Below, piece after piece: positions 33,501 through 42,330 of a stretch of DNA of 61,665 nucleotides. Origin of the DNA: Phoronis australis (lineage: Eukaryota > Phoronida > Phoronidae); the NCBI GenBank assembly GCA_002633005.1, contig NMRA01000456.1:1-61665 (forward strand). The letters are read 5' to 3'. The position numbers and the translations under genes were made by a program. The stretch's first letter is position 1, and each line of letters starts with the position of its first letter. Under the pieces are notes generated by a model. It was not told the origin of the DNA, searched no databases, and saw only the letters and a program-made list of their open reading frames with translations.

Positions 33501-36500
33501 AAATGTGGACATTTACCGATGAAAAATTCTATGGCACCAGTGGACACACGTCTACTTTCAGATTCAACCAGCAAAAAAAGTTAAGTTAACTTTCCATGAT
33601 TTCAGACTCATTTGGGCTTTAAATGGAGTGAGTTGGTGCAAGACAAATCTTAAGTGTCGTCTGCTCCTATTCCAATGATCTCGTGTGATACCTACTGTTT
33701 TGATAAACTGGGACTCCAGTACATCCCACGACACTATCCCATGATCCATCAGCTCAACAAATGCCTTGAGTAGATATGCAAGAGACTCGCCAGAACTGCA
33801 AGTAAAGAGCCACACATTAAAAATGTAAAAAATATCGCAAAAATGAAAACCAGTAGGCACAAATCTTGTACAGTAGCCTGGTCATCTCCAATGTCTTGTG
33901 AGTGAGAGAATAGTATTGTTGGATCTTGTTAATACATAGGTATGGAACGCACTAAATGCACAAACTATCACCACCCTTTATTAAGACTGCATAAGCCAAG
34001 ATATATACAAATTTGTTTATTTTTAGTGAATGTCCGAAGTTACTGAATGCACCCACATAATCCTATGTTTAAGACCAAGCGACGAGAATATTTAAATATA
34101 CAAATTGCAAGACAGTTCTTGTCCTTCTGTTGCTCTATTGCAATGACTGTGAAAACGGTACCTACTAATACAACAGGTGGCACTATCAGTCACCAGTCCC
34201 ATGTGATCAGCAAACGGTACCCACCTCAACCAAGAGCTTTGCCGCTAATGTGTGGGCTTCACACAATGACATCACGTGGTGCTTTACCGCTCACTGGATT
34301 ATTGTATTTTTTAATACTAAGCCACAATCTCAAGGATGTTAAAAGTGATCACTTTTTGTTTGGAGGATAGAACAATGAAAACAAAATGTCAGAATCTTCA
34401 GACTTTCTTGATGATGCTAAACTGCGACCAATGCAACAGCTTAATTAATGTTGATATAGTGCGTATTTTTGAACACCGGTAATATGTCAGGTGTTATTCG
34501 CATTAAATCCCTGTGCTATGGCATTAACTTACTCATAATATATGCTTCAAACAAATTGGTAAACATTTCCGCTTCTAACACTGACATCATTTTTGATTGT
34601 GTGGTAAAAAGAATAAATTTCTGTACTACCATCCAAGTTAACTACAAATCTGTTTAGAAAAAAAAACATGCCATGACCAAACCCTACAGAACTACACTGA
34701 AGAAAATGTGTGAAATCCAAGTTAAGTTTGGGATCGGTGTCTGTAACGAATCATCATCAGCATAATCACATTCACAAGCAAGGCCTCTGTGTTTGTAGTT
34801 TACCTTTGCAACAACTACTCACGTCTCTGTCTAATATATACCACCTGCCAGCAGTAAAGTGCTTGGTCGAGTGGGTACCTTTTGCAATTGATCAGTAGAC
34901 ACGACATAGTGCAATTCTCCCCATTTAAAACATGAGAATAAAGAAAGTAACAATACTCCAACGTACAGAAATTGAGGTTTCTCTTATGCACGTCAATACA
35001 TTGTGTTAAGTTTGTCAAAAATGTAATGTGCCGCATCACAAAAGAATTGACAGCTGTATTAAATGACAGCTAACAAGTGTCAATTGTAAGGAAACCGCTT
35101 CACCTTGTGTCCTATACTCCACTGCGTTGATGAACTGTTTTGGGCAAATTAATGATAAACATTTTCCTACGAATGGGCACTGCCTAATATTGTTTGCTTG
35201 TCGATTCATTCCGTCAGTAAGTATACTCACTACTTGTTTGTCTCCACCATGGAAATCAACATATTCATGCCGCTCTTGTTAATGAACTCAGTAGCAAATG
35301 TTATGTCAGACGAGAACTTGGACAACTGTTTGAAGGCGGCTGCTTTTTCCTGCAATGTACCTGTGCTCAGTTGTTGGATGATAGTGTCGACAGTTTTAAG
35401 CTGAAATAGAAGTGTATAAATAAGTCAAATAAGTCGGAAGCAAATCGAGTGCATATAAAGAAGTTCAACAACCCACAACTTAAAACAAAGAAACTCAGAG
35501 AGACTGACAAGCCAACAAATTCCACATATGAGTTCCATTTATAGTACAGATATTGTGGCAAATTAGAGAACTGATCTGGCCTTCCGCAAACCTTGNACTT
35601 CAAACACATGAAAACTACAAAATGGTTGCGATAACGGTTGTTCGCTTAAGTTGTACACCCATTATGAGACTCCTATGTCAAAAAATAGAGTAATGCAAAG
35701 CGTTGCTATATGTCCACTGGGTGCACCGCATGTAGTACAGATACAAGCAATAACTGTATATTTTAAACATTCTCACTAGAGGGAGCACTACCAGTAAACT
35801 TAATATAGACTCCAAGGGGAGCAAAGCAAGTTCACCAAAAACTTAACTCCATGAACATTGATAAATTAATTTGGTAGATACCACGGTTAAAGTAAAAACG
35901 TGCAATTGCCACTATAAACTGCGGCACTATTGGCATTTGTCCGAAAATTAAGGGGTGACACCTTATCTGCAGGTGTTTAATTTCACAAGAAGCCCTCAAG
36001 GGATGTGTCATAGATGTTTGGATGCTACTGGGGGTATTGGCAAGTTTCACATGGTTTATAGAACGAGAGTTCTAGTGCGGACAAACTTAAAGAAGTGCCA
36101 GTCAATCCATAATTTGGACAATCGTATATTTCAAATTTTATGAAGATCCTTCACGGACTCGGTAAACATTGAAGTCAAAATGCAAAGAAAACTAAAATTC
36201 TCACATTTGGCAATGCCACATTGGCCATATCCATCCCATAACTGATGCCAGCTGTGCATTCTTCAATAGGAACAAGTAGCCAAATTTCATGAACAACCAT
36301 CAAGGGACTTAATAGATGCTGGGGCAAGTTCAAAAAACAAAATTGCCACTTTGGGTCCCATAGAAGTCAGATCTATCCAAAAATCAATGGCAGCAATGTA
36401 CATCTCGATAGGATCATATCTGTTAAATTTCACATATCATCAAAGAATTTGGCAGGTAATGGGGCAGATGTCTGCATATCAAAAGCAACCATGCTTTCCT

Positions 36501-39500
36501 AAATAGGATCACATCAATTATAATTAAACTTAATAAAGATACGTCAAAGGAGATAGGTAGACATTGAGGCAGACACAAACAACACCAAAATAGCCACCAG
36601 ATGGCATCACAGTAGTTGGCCACTAGTTTTTGTGGGTGCATAATAAAAAAGAACAAGAATAACATGTACAACTGATGATGAGAAGAAATGTGACACAGAC
36701 TGTGAGAGTTTATGAACTCTGAACTCTGAACTCTGAAGTCAAATTACTCACTGGGGAAGACGTCAACTTCAAAATATCACCATTATCAATCTCAAAGCGG
36801 TTCTGAAATGAAAAATAAAATTCAAAAAGCAACCAGAACAGAACAAATTGCAAGAGTTAAGTGAAATCTTTAGTAAGGGCAAAATGTATCGTTAGATTTT
36901 TAGAACCATTACTCATTACAGGAAAAGATAACAATGGACTCTCATTTCATTTGGTATACAATCAAAATCTATTTTTTGTAGTATGTCCATGCCGAGTCTT
37001 TCAATATTTTTATACAAGAATAAAAGGCGGGAAATTAGAAAGACGAAATAACCCATGTTTCTGGCTACTTCTATTTGACAATCAAATTTTAATGTGCGGA
37101 AAATTTATATTTAAAATCTATCACTTAGGCTATTTTTTAGAGCAAAAACTGATCTGTTAGGTCAGGTGATGAATTCCATTTCTGACGTGTACCTCTCAAA
37201 ATAAGAGAACTCAGATTGGGTGTTTTATTATACGCTGTCACGTTAGCCATTATGGGTGAAACTATAAGAAAAAACGCACCCTTTCTGTGATGTATTTGTC
37301 TCCCTTTGTGTCACAGAACTGAAGAGCATAGTCTTCCGGGGTGGCCAGCTGCCATCTAAAATATCAATTCTTATTAAACTTATATCTAGGTATATAAAAA
37401 GTGACAGTGATGATAAACATCATGTCAGTAAACATTTTACATAATGTACCCAGTTAGTGTTTTAACGCCCACGATTAAGATATATATAATTATAGCAATC
37501 GTACAATATAGTTCAGTAGCAGCCCTTCATTGACACAAAATAGGTACGATTGTACTTCTTACTAGTAAGATAGATTAATATTTACTAGCTCATTCTTTCT
37601 ACGCAATTTCTTATCTTACGGCCTGCAATTGTATACCAACTCTCCTAGAGAAATTACGTACAAACAAGCTAAAAGCAGTTGCAATATTTCAAGACCACAT
37701 GCCTACTGTGTGCTACATTCACACTTTGCTTGTATTTATTATTCCTCTGTTTATTTTTAATTACTTCCATCACGTTCATTTTACGTATTCCCTGAGGATA
37801 AGACACGCCATCTCGAAGTATAGCGACTATTTTAACTTGTTTGTCCATAATGTCTCTTGGTGACTTGCTGCACAACTGCACGCCAGAAGATACTAGGAGA
37901 TTGTATTGAGAATACGAGCCAGTATATATTAAGCTGTCTGTTGAAAAGTACATCCGTGCCTTCAATCAATTCTGATAGCAAAATTAGCAAACAATTCAAG
38001 AGAAAAACTTGCATACAAATCAAAGAAACATCAATTTAACTTACTTATCGCACACTGTCCTTATTATAGCTGCAAGAGGCATGGTCTGAAATGAACGAAA
38101 AAAAATGACTTTAACACAGGAAATTGTCTTCACGTCAACTTTCAATGGTGGCTTTATTTATTGAACATCGACAGGCAGGTTTGTAACTATATAATCTGTC
38201 CAAGTCATAAAATAACCCTTGTTACTGATTATATTCCGCCACTAAGCTAAGAACCTGATGCTGGTGTTTTAGTACTACTTTAGTTTTTATCAGTTATTGT
38301 GAACAATGCTCATACACTGGTACGAGTACTTTTGCAATAGATATCATGCTATTATTATTGCTGTTGTTAATGTTAGTGTTATTACATGTACAATCATGCA
38401 CTTTACAACCAAAAGAACATTTAGAAAACAGAATACAATTTGTGAGATTCAAAACTGGGAAAATTATGTGCCACCTCATACTGGTCGAACACAATATCTT
38501 CACCCTCTGACAACCCAATATCACCTCCTGCAAACACTCAGTTTTTATGGATCCAGCATCTTTGGGTGTTTTCCATTTAAGTTTTTTAGCATTCACTTCT
38601 GTAACTATACAGTTGCCATGAAAATAGGACTGTTATGCTTTGTCAATGAGGTCGCGTGCTCAACTTATTACGTGTTTATATGAAGCAAGGATATTTCTGG
38701 ACTGTGTCTTTGTGCCATTCGTGAAAAACAATTTTAACTGCCTTTTAAAAATGGCGCTAGTACATTGCAGCAGGTTACACTTTTCCAAAAAAACAAGATT
38801 CTAGTCAACTTACAGTCAGTCGGGTAAAGCATGACTCTGTTCTTATTTCAATTGCCCTTGGGGTTTCTGTTTATATGTTACCACTTTCATTGTACAAATT
38901 TGTTGAAAAAGGCACAGGTTCAGACTTGGTCAGGGATATACCTGATATAGAACCACTTTTTCTAAAATCTGATAGCAATTGATCTTTACAGCTAATGCTT
39001 TCAAGAATGACACCTGGACACCAAGGCAGTGTGCCTTATTTTATCCTATCCACCATCAGGCTCACAGAATCTACACCGCTTTACAGATTTAAGACATCTA
39101 AACTGAACAACGCAGGCTACCTGCATGACCCGTATCAACGGTAAGGCATTTCAGAGGAGAGGTGCAGCAAGCTCAAATGCCTGCTTTTCACCACATGGTT
39201 TAATGCCAGGATTCTGACAGAGTGTCACAACACAGTCAACTCGGGAAAATGCACAGGAGCTAATGAGCAGAGGCACTTGAAAATGACAGCAGTATTTTGA
39301 AGTCCATTGAAAACTAGCTTGCATGAGAGTAAGAACCAATCATCCACTGGAACAAGCGTAATGCAGATGGTGTATCTCACTCACCTGGTTCATATGCATC
39401 ATGATTGGTAGCTCACCATCCATAGTGATGGCTATTCTTTTGATGTTGGTGTCCTTATCAGGCATTATGATGTTCAGCCCAGGGTGATGGTGCTCCGACA

Positions 39501-39501
39501 T
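12405..39501 (-). CDS. elmo: ELMO/CED-12 engulfment and cell motility protein (multi-exon)
   Basis: ELMO proteins are cytoplasmic scaffolds that bind DOCK exchange factors and activate Rac during engulfment and migration. Nineteen coding exons were found by matching translated segments to the ELMO family. Codon phase agrees at every junction from the first exon to 16270. Seen in order: N-terminal armadillo-type region with the near-invariant [14 protein letters not shown] block; the ELMO domain with NEMAHQLY-like and ELRKVAFD blocks; [17 protein letters not shown]; a long helix with [14 protein letters not shown]; the start of the PH domain ([13 protein letters not shown]); and a Pro-rich tail ([15 protein letters not shown]) like the DOCK SH3-binding tail of ELMO1. 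Recognised exons give about 670 codons; human ELMO1 has 727. The missing rest of the PH domain probably lies in the gap 15337-15745. Five exons are present twice (see 29942-35886). Start taken as ATG at 39501; an upstream exon is possible. Confidence 0.93.
12711..12885. repeat. DNA-transposon remnant (possible)
   Basis: Starts with CAGTGGCGGATTTAG and a G-run/C-run palindrome (GGGGGCCATGGCCCCC) and ends near GGATCCCCCCCTGA. This resembles terminal sequences common to non-autonomous DNA transposons of invertebrates. It sits in the last ELMO intron. Confidence 0.45.
13715..13803. repeat. Short minisatellite, about 3 units of ~36 bp
   Basis: Repeats of ACCAAATATAGACATGCAAG with varying spacers, in an ELMO intron. 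Confidence 0.7.
14871..14915 (-). CDS. elmo: ELMO exon, end of PH domain (short, 5' border uncertain)
   Basis: Encodes [10 protein letters not shown], the counterpart of the DGLNALLGK end of the ELMO PH domain. It is followed by a GTAAGT donor and runs in phase 0 into the terminal exon. An in-frame TAG directly upstream forces the exon to begin at or after 14915, giving a 45 bp exon with a weak acceptor. The missing upstream PH sequence is expected in the gap at 15337. Confidence 0.55.
15337..15745. other. Assembly gap (409 N)
   Basis: All N. By position it should contain the middle of the ELMO PH domain (about 50-60 codons), absent from the flanking sequence. Confidence 0.99.
16270..16371 (-). 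CDS. elmo: ELMO exon 17, first part of PH domain
   Basis: 102 bp, acceptor AACAG, donor GTGAGT. Encodes [18 protein letters not shown], matching the DKFWYCRLSPNHKVLHYGD block of ELMO1. Confidence 0.9.
17739..17845 (-). CDS. elmo: ELMO exon 16
   Basis: 107 bp, donor GTAATA. Encodes [20 protein letters not shown] followed by HLVEG, the helix leading into the PH domain. Confidence 0.92.
18040..18524. repeat. Minisatellite that includes the donor boundary of ELMO exon 15
   Basis: About 13 units of 31-37 bp built on CTGAGAC..CAGTACTTATATGATTGGTTTGG. The unit nearest the gene is the real exon 15 end plus its donor. Two copies (near 18218 and the authentic site at 18495-18500) keep the GTAAGT donor. 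Most others change its first G to A on the coding strand. Confidence 0.9.
18501..18670 (-). CDS. elmo: ELMO exon 15
   Basis: 170 bp, acceptor TTTAG, donor GTAAGT. Encodes [10 protein letters not shown] and LTFSEI, matching VVKEQVMRAL and LSYTEI of ELMO1. Tandem arrays derived from the boundary sequence flank it on both sides. Confidence 0.92.
18657..18900. repeat. Minisatellite that includes the acceptor boundary of ELMO exon 15
   Basis: Four diverged units of about 47-57 bp plus the boundary copy, built on GCACCTAAATATGAG..GAGATATATGACTCCAG. The first unit overlaps the exon's acceptor (TAAGTACCTAAACACAT). Confidence 0.75.
19012..19148 (-). CDS. elmo: ELMO exon 14
   Basis: 137 bp, donor GTACTG (weak), acceptor ACACAG. 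Encodes [20 protein letters not shown], matching HPMFFTHDRSFEEFFCICIQ of ELMO1. Confidence 0.93.
19880..20150 (+). repeat. 3' end of a non-LTR retrotransposon (LINE) relic
   Basis: AT-rich tail with GAGGGTCCTCTTGGAAAGCA, CACTGAAGAGGCCACCC and a terminal AATAAATAAATA run. This resembles the 3' UTR and short-repeat tail of CR1/L2-like LINEs, by recollection. Confidence 0.5.
20146..20239. repeat. Small inverted repeat
   Basis: TTGTGTTCTTATCT near 20148 is complementary to AGATAAGAACACAA near 20223, with outer and inner extensions, around ~60 bases. Confidence 0.7.
20611..20719 (-). CDS. elmo: ELMO exon 13
   Basis: 109 bp, donor GTAAGT, acceptor AATCAG. Encodes [20 protein letters not shown], matching [20 protein letters not shown] of ELMO1. 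Confidence 0.93.
20983..21087 (-). CDS. elmo: ELMO exon 12
   Basis: 105 bp, phase 0 at both ends. Encodes [18 protein letters not shown], matching [18 protein letters not shown] of ELMO1. Confidence 0.93.
21581..21847. repeat. Minisatellite that includes the donor boundary of ELMO exon 11
   Basis: Six units of 46-47 bp (CACATGTCCCAGTTCATCAT then ACCTCTACACCCACCTATAT). Each contains GAGGTATGATGAAC on the coding strand, identical to the real donor region. Donor copies fall at 21606, 21653, 21699, 21746 and 21793, with the real one at 21840. Confidence 0.93.
21842..21961 (-). CDS. elmo: ELMO exon 11
   Basis: 120 bp, phase 0 at both ends. Encodes [15 protein letters not shown], a Gln-rich insert and YWKKLGFE, matching IIFELRRIAFDAESE ... 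YKKLGF of ELMO1. The acceptor TCTGTAG, not the nearer CTGCAG, keeps the phase. Confidence 0.92.
22192..22308 (-). CDS. elmo: ELMO exon 10
   Basis: 117 bp, phase 0, donor GTCAGT. Encodes [20 protein letters not shown], matching EMAHQLYVLQVLTFNLLEDR of ELMO1. Confidence 0.93.
22700..22995 (+). repeat. Minisatellite, ~37 bp units (copy A)
   Basis: About eight diverged units on TATGTGCTTATATGAGAAGC plus CGAATTACATGC. An open frame across it simply translates the repeat. Confidence 0.85.
23432..23482 (-). CDS. elmo: ELMO exon 9 (copy A)
   Basis: 51 bp, phase 0, donor GTAAGT. Encodes [17 protein letters not shown], matching NILAQKQLRSIIL of ELMO1. Its partner is at 30742-30792. Confidence 0.9.
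23745..23823 (-). CDS. elmo: ELMO exon 8 (copy A), GC donor
   Basis: 79 bp. Encodes [19 protein letters not shown], matching YTIAVINALFLKAPDERRQ of ELMO1. The donor is AAG|GCAAGT, a GC-AG intron. Confidence 0.9.
24073..24158. repeat. 86 bp foldback repeat (copy A)
   Basis: ATATAACCTGCCCACATTTT (left arm start) is complementary to AAAATGCGGGCCTGTTATAT (right arm end) with two mismatches, and the GAGAACC / GGTTCTC segment extends the stem. Confidence 0.85.
24476..25395 (+). repeat. Dispersed repeat with periodic CTCF-like motifs, copy 2
   Basis: Monomers of roughly 135-160 bp. CCACTAG-type motifs start near 24608, 24752, 24900, 25061 and 25197. The clearest are CCACTAGATGGCGC and GCCACTAGGTGGCGC. 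Other shared blocks are AAATTTCATGAAAATCTGTC and GAAGATACAGAGGTAAA. It ends with a GGACGCCGGAC-type tail and GATGGCATAATGCGTCCA. Confidence 0.85.
25798..25961 (-). CDS. elmo: ELMO exon 7 (copy A)
   Basis: 164 bp, donor GTGAGT. Encodes [16 protein letters not shown], matching ILQRSLAILESMVLNS of ELMO1. Confidence 0.92.
26417..26516 (-). CDS. elmo: ELMO exon 6 (copy A)
   Basis: 100 bp, donor GTAGGT. Encodes [14 protein letters not shown], the most conserved ELMO block. Confidence 0.93.
27950..28119 (-). CDS. elmo: ELMO exon 5 (copy A)
   Basis: 170 bp, donor GTGAGT after a split Tyr codon. Encodes [20 protein letters not shown] and EFINKSG, matching KLEALKDLASLSRDVTFAQ and EFINLDG of ELMO1. 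Confidence 0.92.
28655..29555. other. Assembly gap (901 N)
   Basis: All N. It separates the two copies of the duplicated ELMO segment. Open frames across it are artefacts. Confidence 0.99.
29556..29945 (+). repeat. Dispersed repeat with CTCF-like motif, copy 3 (left end in gap)
   Basis: GCCACTAGGTGGCGC at 29564-29578 and GCCACTAGGGGGCAC near 29709. It ends with a GGACGCC / (GGAC)n microsatellite at 29831-29902 and the GGCATAATGCGTCCA tail. Confidence 0.88.
30000..30300 (+). repeat. Minisatellite, ~37 bp units (copy B)
   Basis: Counterpart of 22700-22995 with the same unit order and a few differences in length. Confidence 0.85.
30742..30792 (-). CDS. elmo: ELMO exon 9 (copy B)
   Basis: Identical in coding sequence and splice sites to 23432-23482. 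Either a second allele or a true duplicated exon. Confidence 0.75.
31050..31128 (-). CDS. elmo: ELMO exon 8 (copy B), GC donor
   Basis: Identical to 23745-23823, including the GC donor. Confidence 0.75.
31385..31473. repeat. Foldback repeat (copy B)
   Basis: Same stem as at 24073-24158, retained with only loop changes. Confidence 0.85.
31790..32698 (+). repeat. Dispersed repeat with periodic CTCF-like motifs, copy 4
   Basis: Counterpart of 24476-25395. CTCF-like motifs lie at 31921-31935 and 32366-32380, with weaker ones near 32215 and 32503. Confidence 0.85.
33091..33254 (-). CDS. elmo: ELMO exon 7 (copy B)
   Basis: Three differences from 25798-25961, all synonymous by my reading. Confidence 0.75.
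33696..33795 (-). CDS. elmo: ELMO exon 6 (copy B)
   Basis: Coding sequence identical to 26417-26516. Confidence 0.75.
35231..35400 (-). CDS. elmo: ELMO exon 5 (copy B)
   Basis: Two differences from 27950-28119, both synonymous. This copy is the one contiguous with the upstream exons 1-4. Confidence 0.78.
35695..36640 (+). repeat. Dispersed repeat family, diverged copy in ELMO intron 4
   Basis: Contains CACTAGAGGGAGCAC near 35776, ATTGCCACT blocks, CAAATTTCATGAA and GCCACCAGATGGC at 36592-36604. More degenerate than the other copies. Confidence 0.6.
36752..36802 (-). CDS. elmo: ELMO exon 4
   Basis: 51 bp, phase 0, donor GTGAGT. Encodes [17 protein letters not shown], matching NRNEIKNGTILRLTTSP of ELMO1. 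A short (GAACTCT)n run lies just past the donor. Confidence 0.9.
37280..37355 (-). CDS. elmo: ELMO exon 3
   Basis: 76 bp, donor GTGCGT. Encodes [15 protein letters not shown] and YITER, matching WSLANHEYFALQHAD and YITEK of ELMO1. Confidence 0.9.
38045..38085 (-). CDS. elmo: ELMO exon 2
   Basis: 41 bp, donor GTAAGT. Encodes [12 protein letters not shown], matching KPLSAIIKEVCD of ELMO1. Confidence 0.88.
39385..39501 (-). CDS. elmo: ELMO first recognised coding exon
   Basis: 39 codons from ATG at 39501, donor GTGAGT. The N-terminus is His/Pro rich; the later part ([10 protein letters not shown]) matches the start of the ELMO ubiquitin-like N-terminal region. An acceptor (CATTCCAG) ends at 39510, so the exon probably extends to 39509 and is not the first exon. 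Confidence 0.85.
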
Positions 39502-39759
39502 TGTGAAAGCTGGAATGGGCACGTTAAGTCTTTAGAAGCCCATGAAACCACATGTCCACATGTCTCAGTCAGACACTTTTAGACTTTTCAGTTGAAATTC
39601 GAATCAGAATTAGCAATGCCAAGCCAACAAAATAAATATTTGTTTTAAGACTTCTATTTTTCACTTTTGAATGGCATTCAATCCAAACAAATTTTTGCTA
39701 GAAGTGTTAACTCGCCTTATTTCTTAAAAAATAGAACTGTCTCCCCACTGATAGAAGAC

Positions 39760-39965
39760 CAATGCAGATTGTTGAAATGCACCCAGGGTGTGCCTCTGCG
39801 GGTGCTTTTAGTGTCATAAAAATGGCCATTAGATGGTGCAGAATCCGTCAAGTCTGGGAAGGGAAGGTGATGTTGTTTCTAATACAAAATTGTTTGCCAA
39901 ATTTCATGAAAATATGCCACGGAACTCAGAAGATACAGAGGCAAACACATCAAAGGCATTAAAAC
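39760..39965 (+). repeat. Dispersed repeat family, short diverged copy
   Basis: TGCAGATTGTTGAAATGCAC, AAAAATGGCCATTAGATGG and CAAATTTCATGAAAATATG in the family order. Confidence 0.7.
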
Positions 39966-40137
39966 AGACACGGGACAGTGAAATTGGTTCATGAATTGCA
40001 GTCATTTTGAATTGAAGGGAACTGCTCTACTCTGTTTTCACCGATTATTGGATGGGGAATATTGTGAGGAATATGCAGTGAGTGCAGTAATAAAAAGGCG
40101 TCTCTTAATTAATTGCCTCCTGGCAATTAGTCTTTCG
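39966..40137. other. Intergenic, nothing recognised
   Basis: No supported feature between the repeat copy and the tRNA-like segment. Confidence 0.4.
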
Positions 40138-40192
40138 TCGATTGGTTAGAATACTTGAGTTTGACACACAGATTACCGGACGGGTTCAAATC
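40138..40192 (+). repeat. tRNA-derived SINE relic (A and B boxes)
   Basis: TCGATTGGTTAG (A-box-like) and GGGTTCAAATC (B box) about 35 bases apart on the plus strand. No paired acceptor stem is evident, so a SINE head is likelier than a functional tRNA. Confidence 0.45.
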
Positions 40193-40304
40193 ATGGAGCA
40201 AGCTGATTTTCACCATAATACAATAACTCAATAACATGTCGTTTGCCATAAAAACCATTCCCGAATTGAACTCCAAAACATTCTTCATACTATAGTCCGG
40301 TTAC

Positions 40305-40338
40305 CTATTTTCGTCAGGCTCCAAAGTTCGTCCGCCAT
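40305..40338 (-). CDS. elmo: Possible ELMO first coding exon with YY1-type start
   Basis: On the minus strand CAAGATGGCGGAC (a YY1-type motif) provides an ATG at 40338. Eleven codons follow and then a donor AG|GTAACC. The leftover G is in phase with the acceptor at 39510 and would read into the ELMO ATG without a stop. Start and promoter are inferred. Confidence 0.42.
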
Positions 40339-42280
40339 CTTGTTTCGCGTGCAGCGCAACCACGCGGGACTTAGCGTTCCAATTTGGAGTGCTCGTCTGC
40401 ACGTTAGGTACTAACTTATCGGAAGAGACACGTATCAAAGTAATGAGACAAAAATCGGTGAGTTTACCGATTGTTTTTTAAAACCACTTAAAAATCAGTA
40501 GATTTTACTAATACACTTTTTTGTGCGTTTTCAGAAGATGTTTTCGAATTTAAATTTTCTTCCGACGGGACACAAAACATGATCCAGGGTTTGTTTATGC
40601 AATGTATCTGTTTGTCCCAGGCACTAGTAGGATCTAGAAGGCCAAAGGAAAAATCCGCAGACAAATGCGATACGCTGGGTTCTTAACATTTTTGCCTCAC
40701 GTTCACCATTAAACTGCATTGAAATGTTGTCCAATTGGCTTTTATTGGAAACCACAGTGCAGAGCTCAACATCAAAACTTCAAATCGAGTTTATGTCAAT
40801 AAAAACAGGCTGTTGCAATTTTCATTACTTCGTTGGCCTTTTTCTGCATGTTTCTCAGTTTTTACAAAAGGGGGCAGCATATGACGAACTTAGGTGTCAC
40901 AATAAAATGGCTGCCGAAGGCAGTGCACATTTGAAATAACTCGGCACAAATTAAAGAAAACTTCCGAATCGATGAATGCGGTATATCTGTGAGAGTTAAA
41001 TCGAATCCTATTCAGATCATAACTTTGAAGTGGAATAATTCGGTGAGTACAACAGCAAGTCGGTTTTATGCTTAGGCGGACGAACATTGGGTTCCCCAGT
41101 ATACTTTGCGAGACCGGTGGCGCTATCTTAGCGAATGGTTACGAGCTGGAACAACACAATCAATACTGACCGTGGCATGGCATGGGCATGTGGATTTCTC
41201 TACCCCAGTCTACAGTCAGATGTAATTTCAGTGACTAATTTATGAACTAGTAACGTGAACGTACATAAAGACAGGTGATCACTGGAAGTAAATGGTTCGC
41301 TTTCACCACCTAGTCGTCACACCCAGGGCAATACCGTAGCTGGCCTTGTGAAATGTACCAAGTGAAATGAAGTTATCGAAGAATGAGTAACCGCCGATCT
41401 GATGAAAGGCCCGAAACTGAAAGTTATCAGATTATAAGACAAACAACAGAATTTCCTGTGCTCTAATTAACTTGGATGAAAATTTGGATGAGGTTGCACA
41501 ACAAAAGCACAACTTACACGAGCAGAATCAGGAAGTATAATAACACTCGAATTCTTCCTCACGCGGCCACTTCCGTCTTCAATGATAGTGTTGTATCCGA
41601 TGTTAACGAGTGCACCGTCTTGAGGTAGCGCACGATCCCCGTGACATAAGTTTTATACAACAGATAAGTAGGAATGTATGCTTTATGATTTTTACTCATA
41701 AATATAATCTACATTACATTTCACGCATTACAAGTTCATTTGCGGCTCTCTAGGTCCAAACTAAGCTGGGCTGATTACATGATCCGACTGTCGTACACTA
41801 TGTCAAATACTGTGCCGTGTCAAGAGACAGCTGCGGAAGTTCGAATCCTATCGAAAGGCCGAAGTTACCGTTTCGCTCTGGTGAAGCCCAATGAACCTTT
41901 TAGAGGTGGTAAATGTGGAGTATCAAAAATTTTTGACAAATGAAATGATAACTAGTATGCAAACACACAAACTCAATTGGATCGTGCAGTTTGGGATGAA
42001 TGCCCTATAAGATACTGATAAAGCCTAGTCATCTCTTTTATTTGATGAGACCGGAGGCGCTCCCACGTCCGACGGCCTGACATTAGTCCGGCGTAGCCGC
42101 CCTGTGGTTGCAGTTAATTGAGTCTGGTCAATGGGCCCATTTCAGATTTGAAGCAAAAATGTCAAAAATTAAAACGGATCATAGGTCCTGTAAACAGGCC
42201 GTGCGGCCGCTAACTTGAAGTTCTCGGTACTAACCTTCTTGGATTCGCATTCTTTTCAGTGGGCAGTTATATCTGACTTA
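40339..42280. other. Intergenic region upstream of ELMO
   Basis: Likely contains the ELMO promoter just above 40338. Otherwise no exon, tRNA or repeat is recognised. Confidence 0.4.
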
Positions 42281-42330
42281 GTAATACTTTTAAGTATTAC
42301 AAAAAAGCACAATTAAAATTGTGCTTTTTT
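42281..42330. repeat. Two adjacent perfect hairpins
   Basis: GTAATACTT-TT-AAGTATTAC (20 bp) is followed with no spacer by AAAAAAGCACAATT-AA and its complementary arm (30 bp). Both are perfect palindromes with 2-base centres. Confidence 0.9.

Larger units (their letters stand above)
29942..35886. repeat. Tandem or haplotypic duplicate, copy B (~5.9 kb)
   Basis: Collinear with 22636-28654. Indels include about 63 extra bases near 35096 and one fewer unit of a GTTGGATCCATCC tandem near 32523. Single N at 35596. All five contained exons keep their splice sites and frame. Confidence 0.93.

Noticed and set aside
40324-41086. GTTCGTCCGCC and its complement as terminal inverted repeats of a 760 bp element
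   Set aside because: Only 11 bp match, and the left copy is better explained as part of a YY1-type start region.
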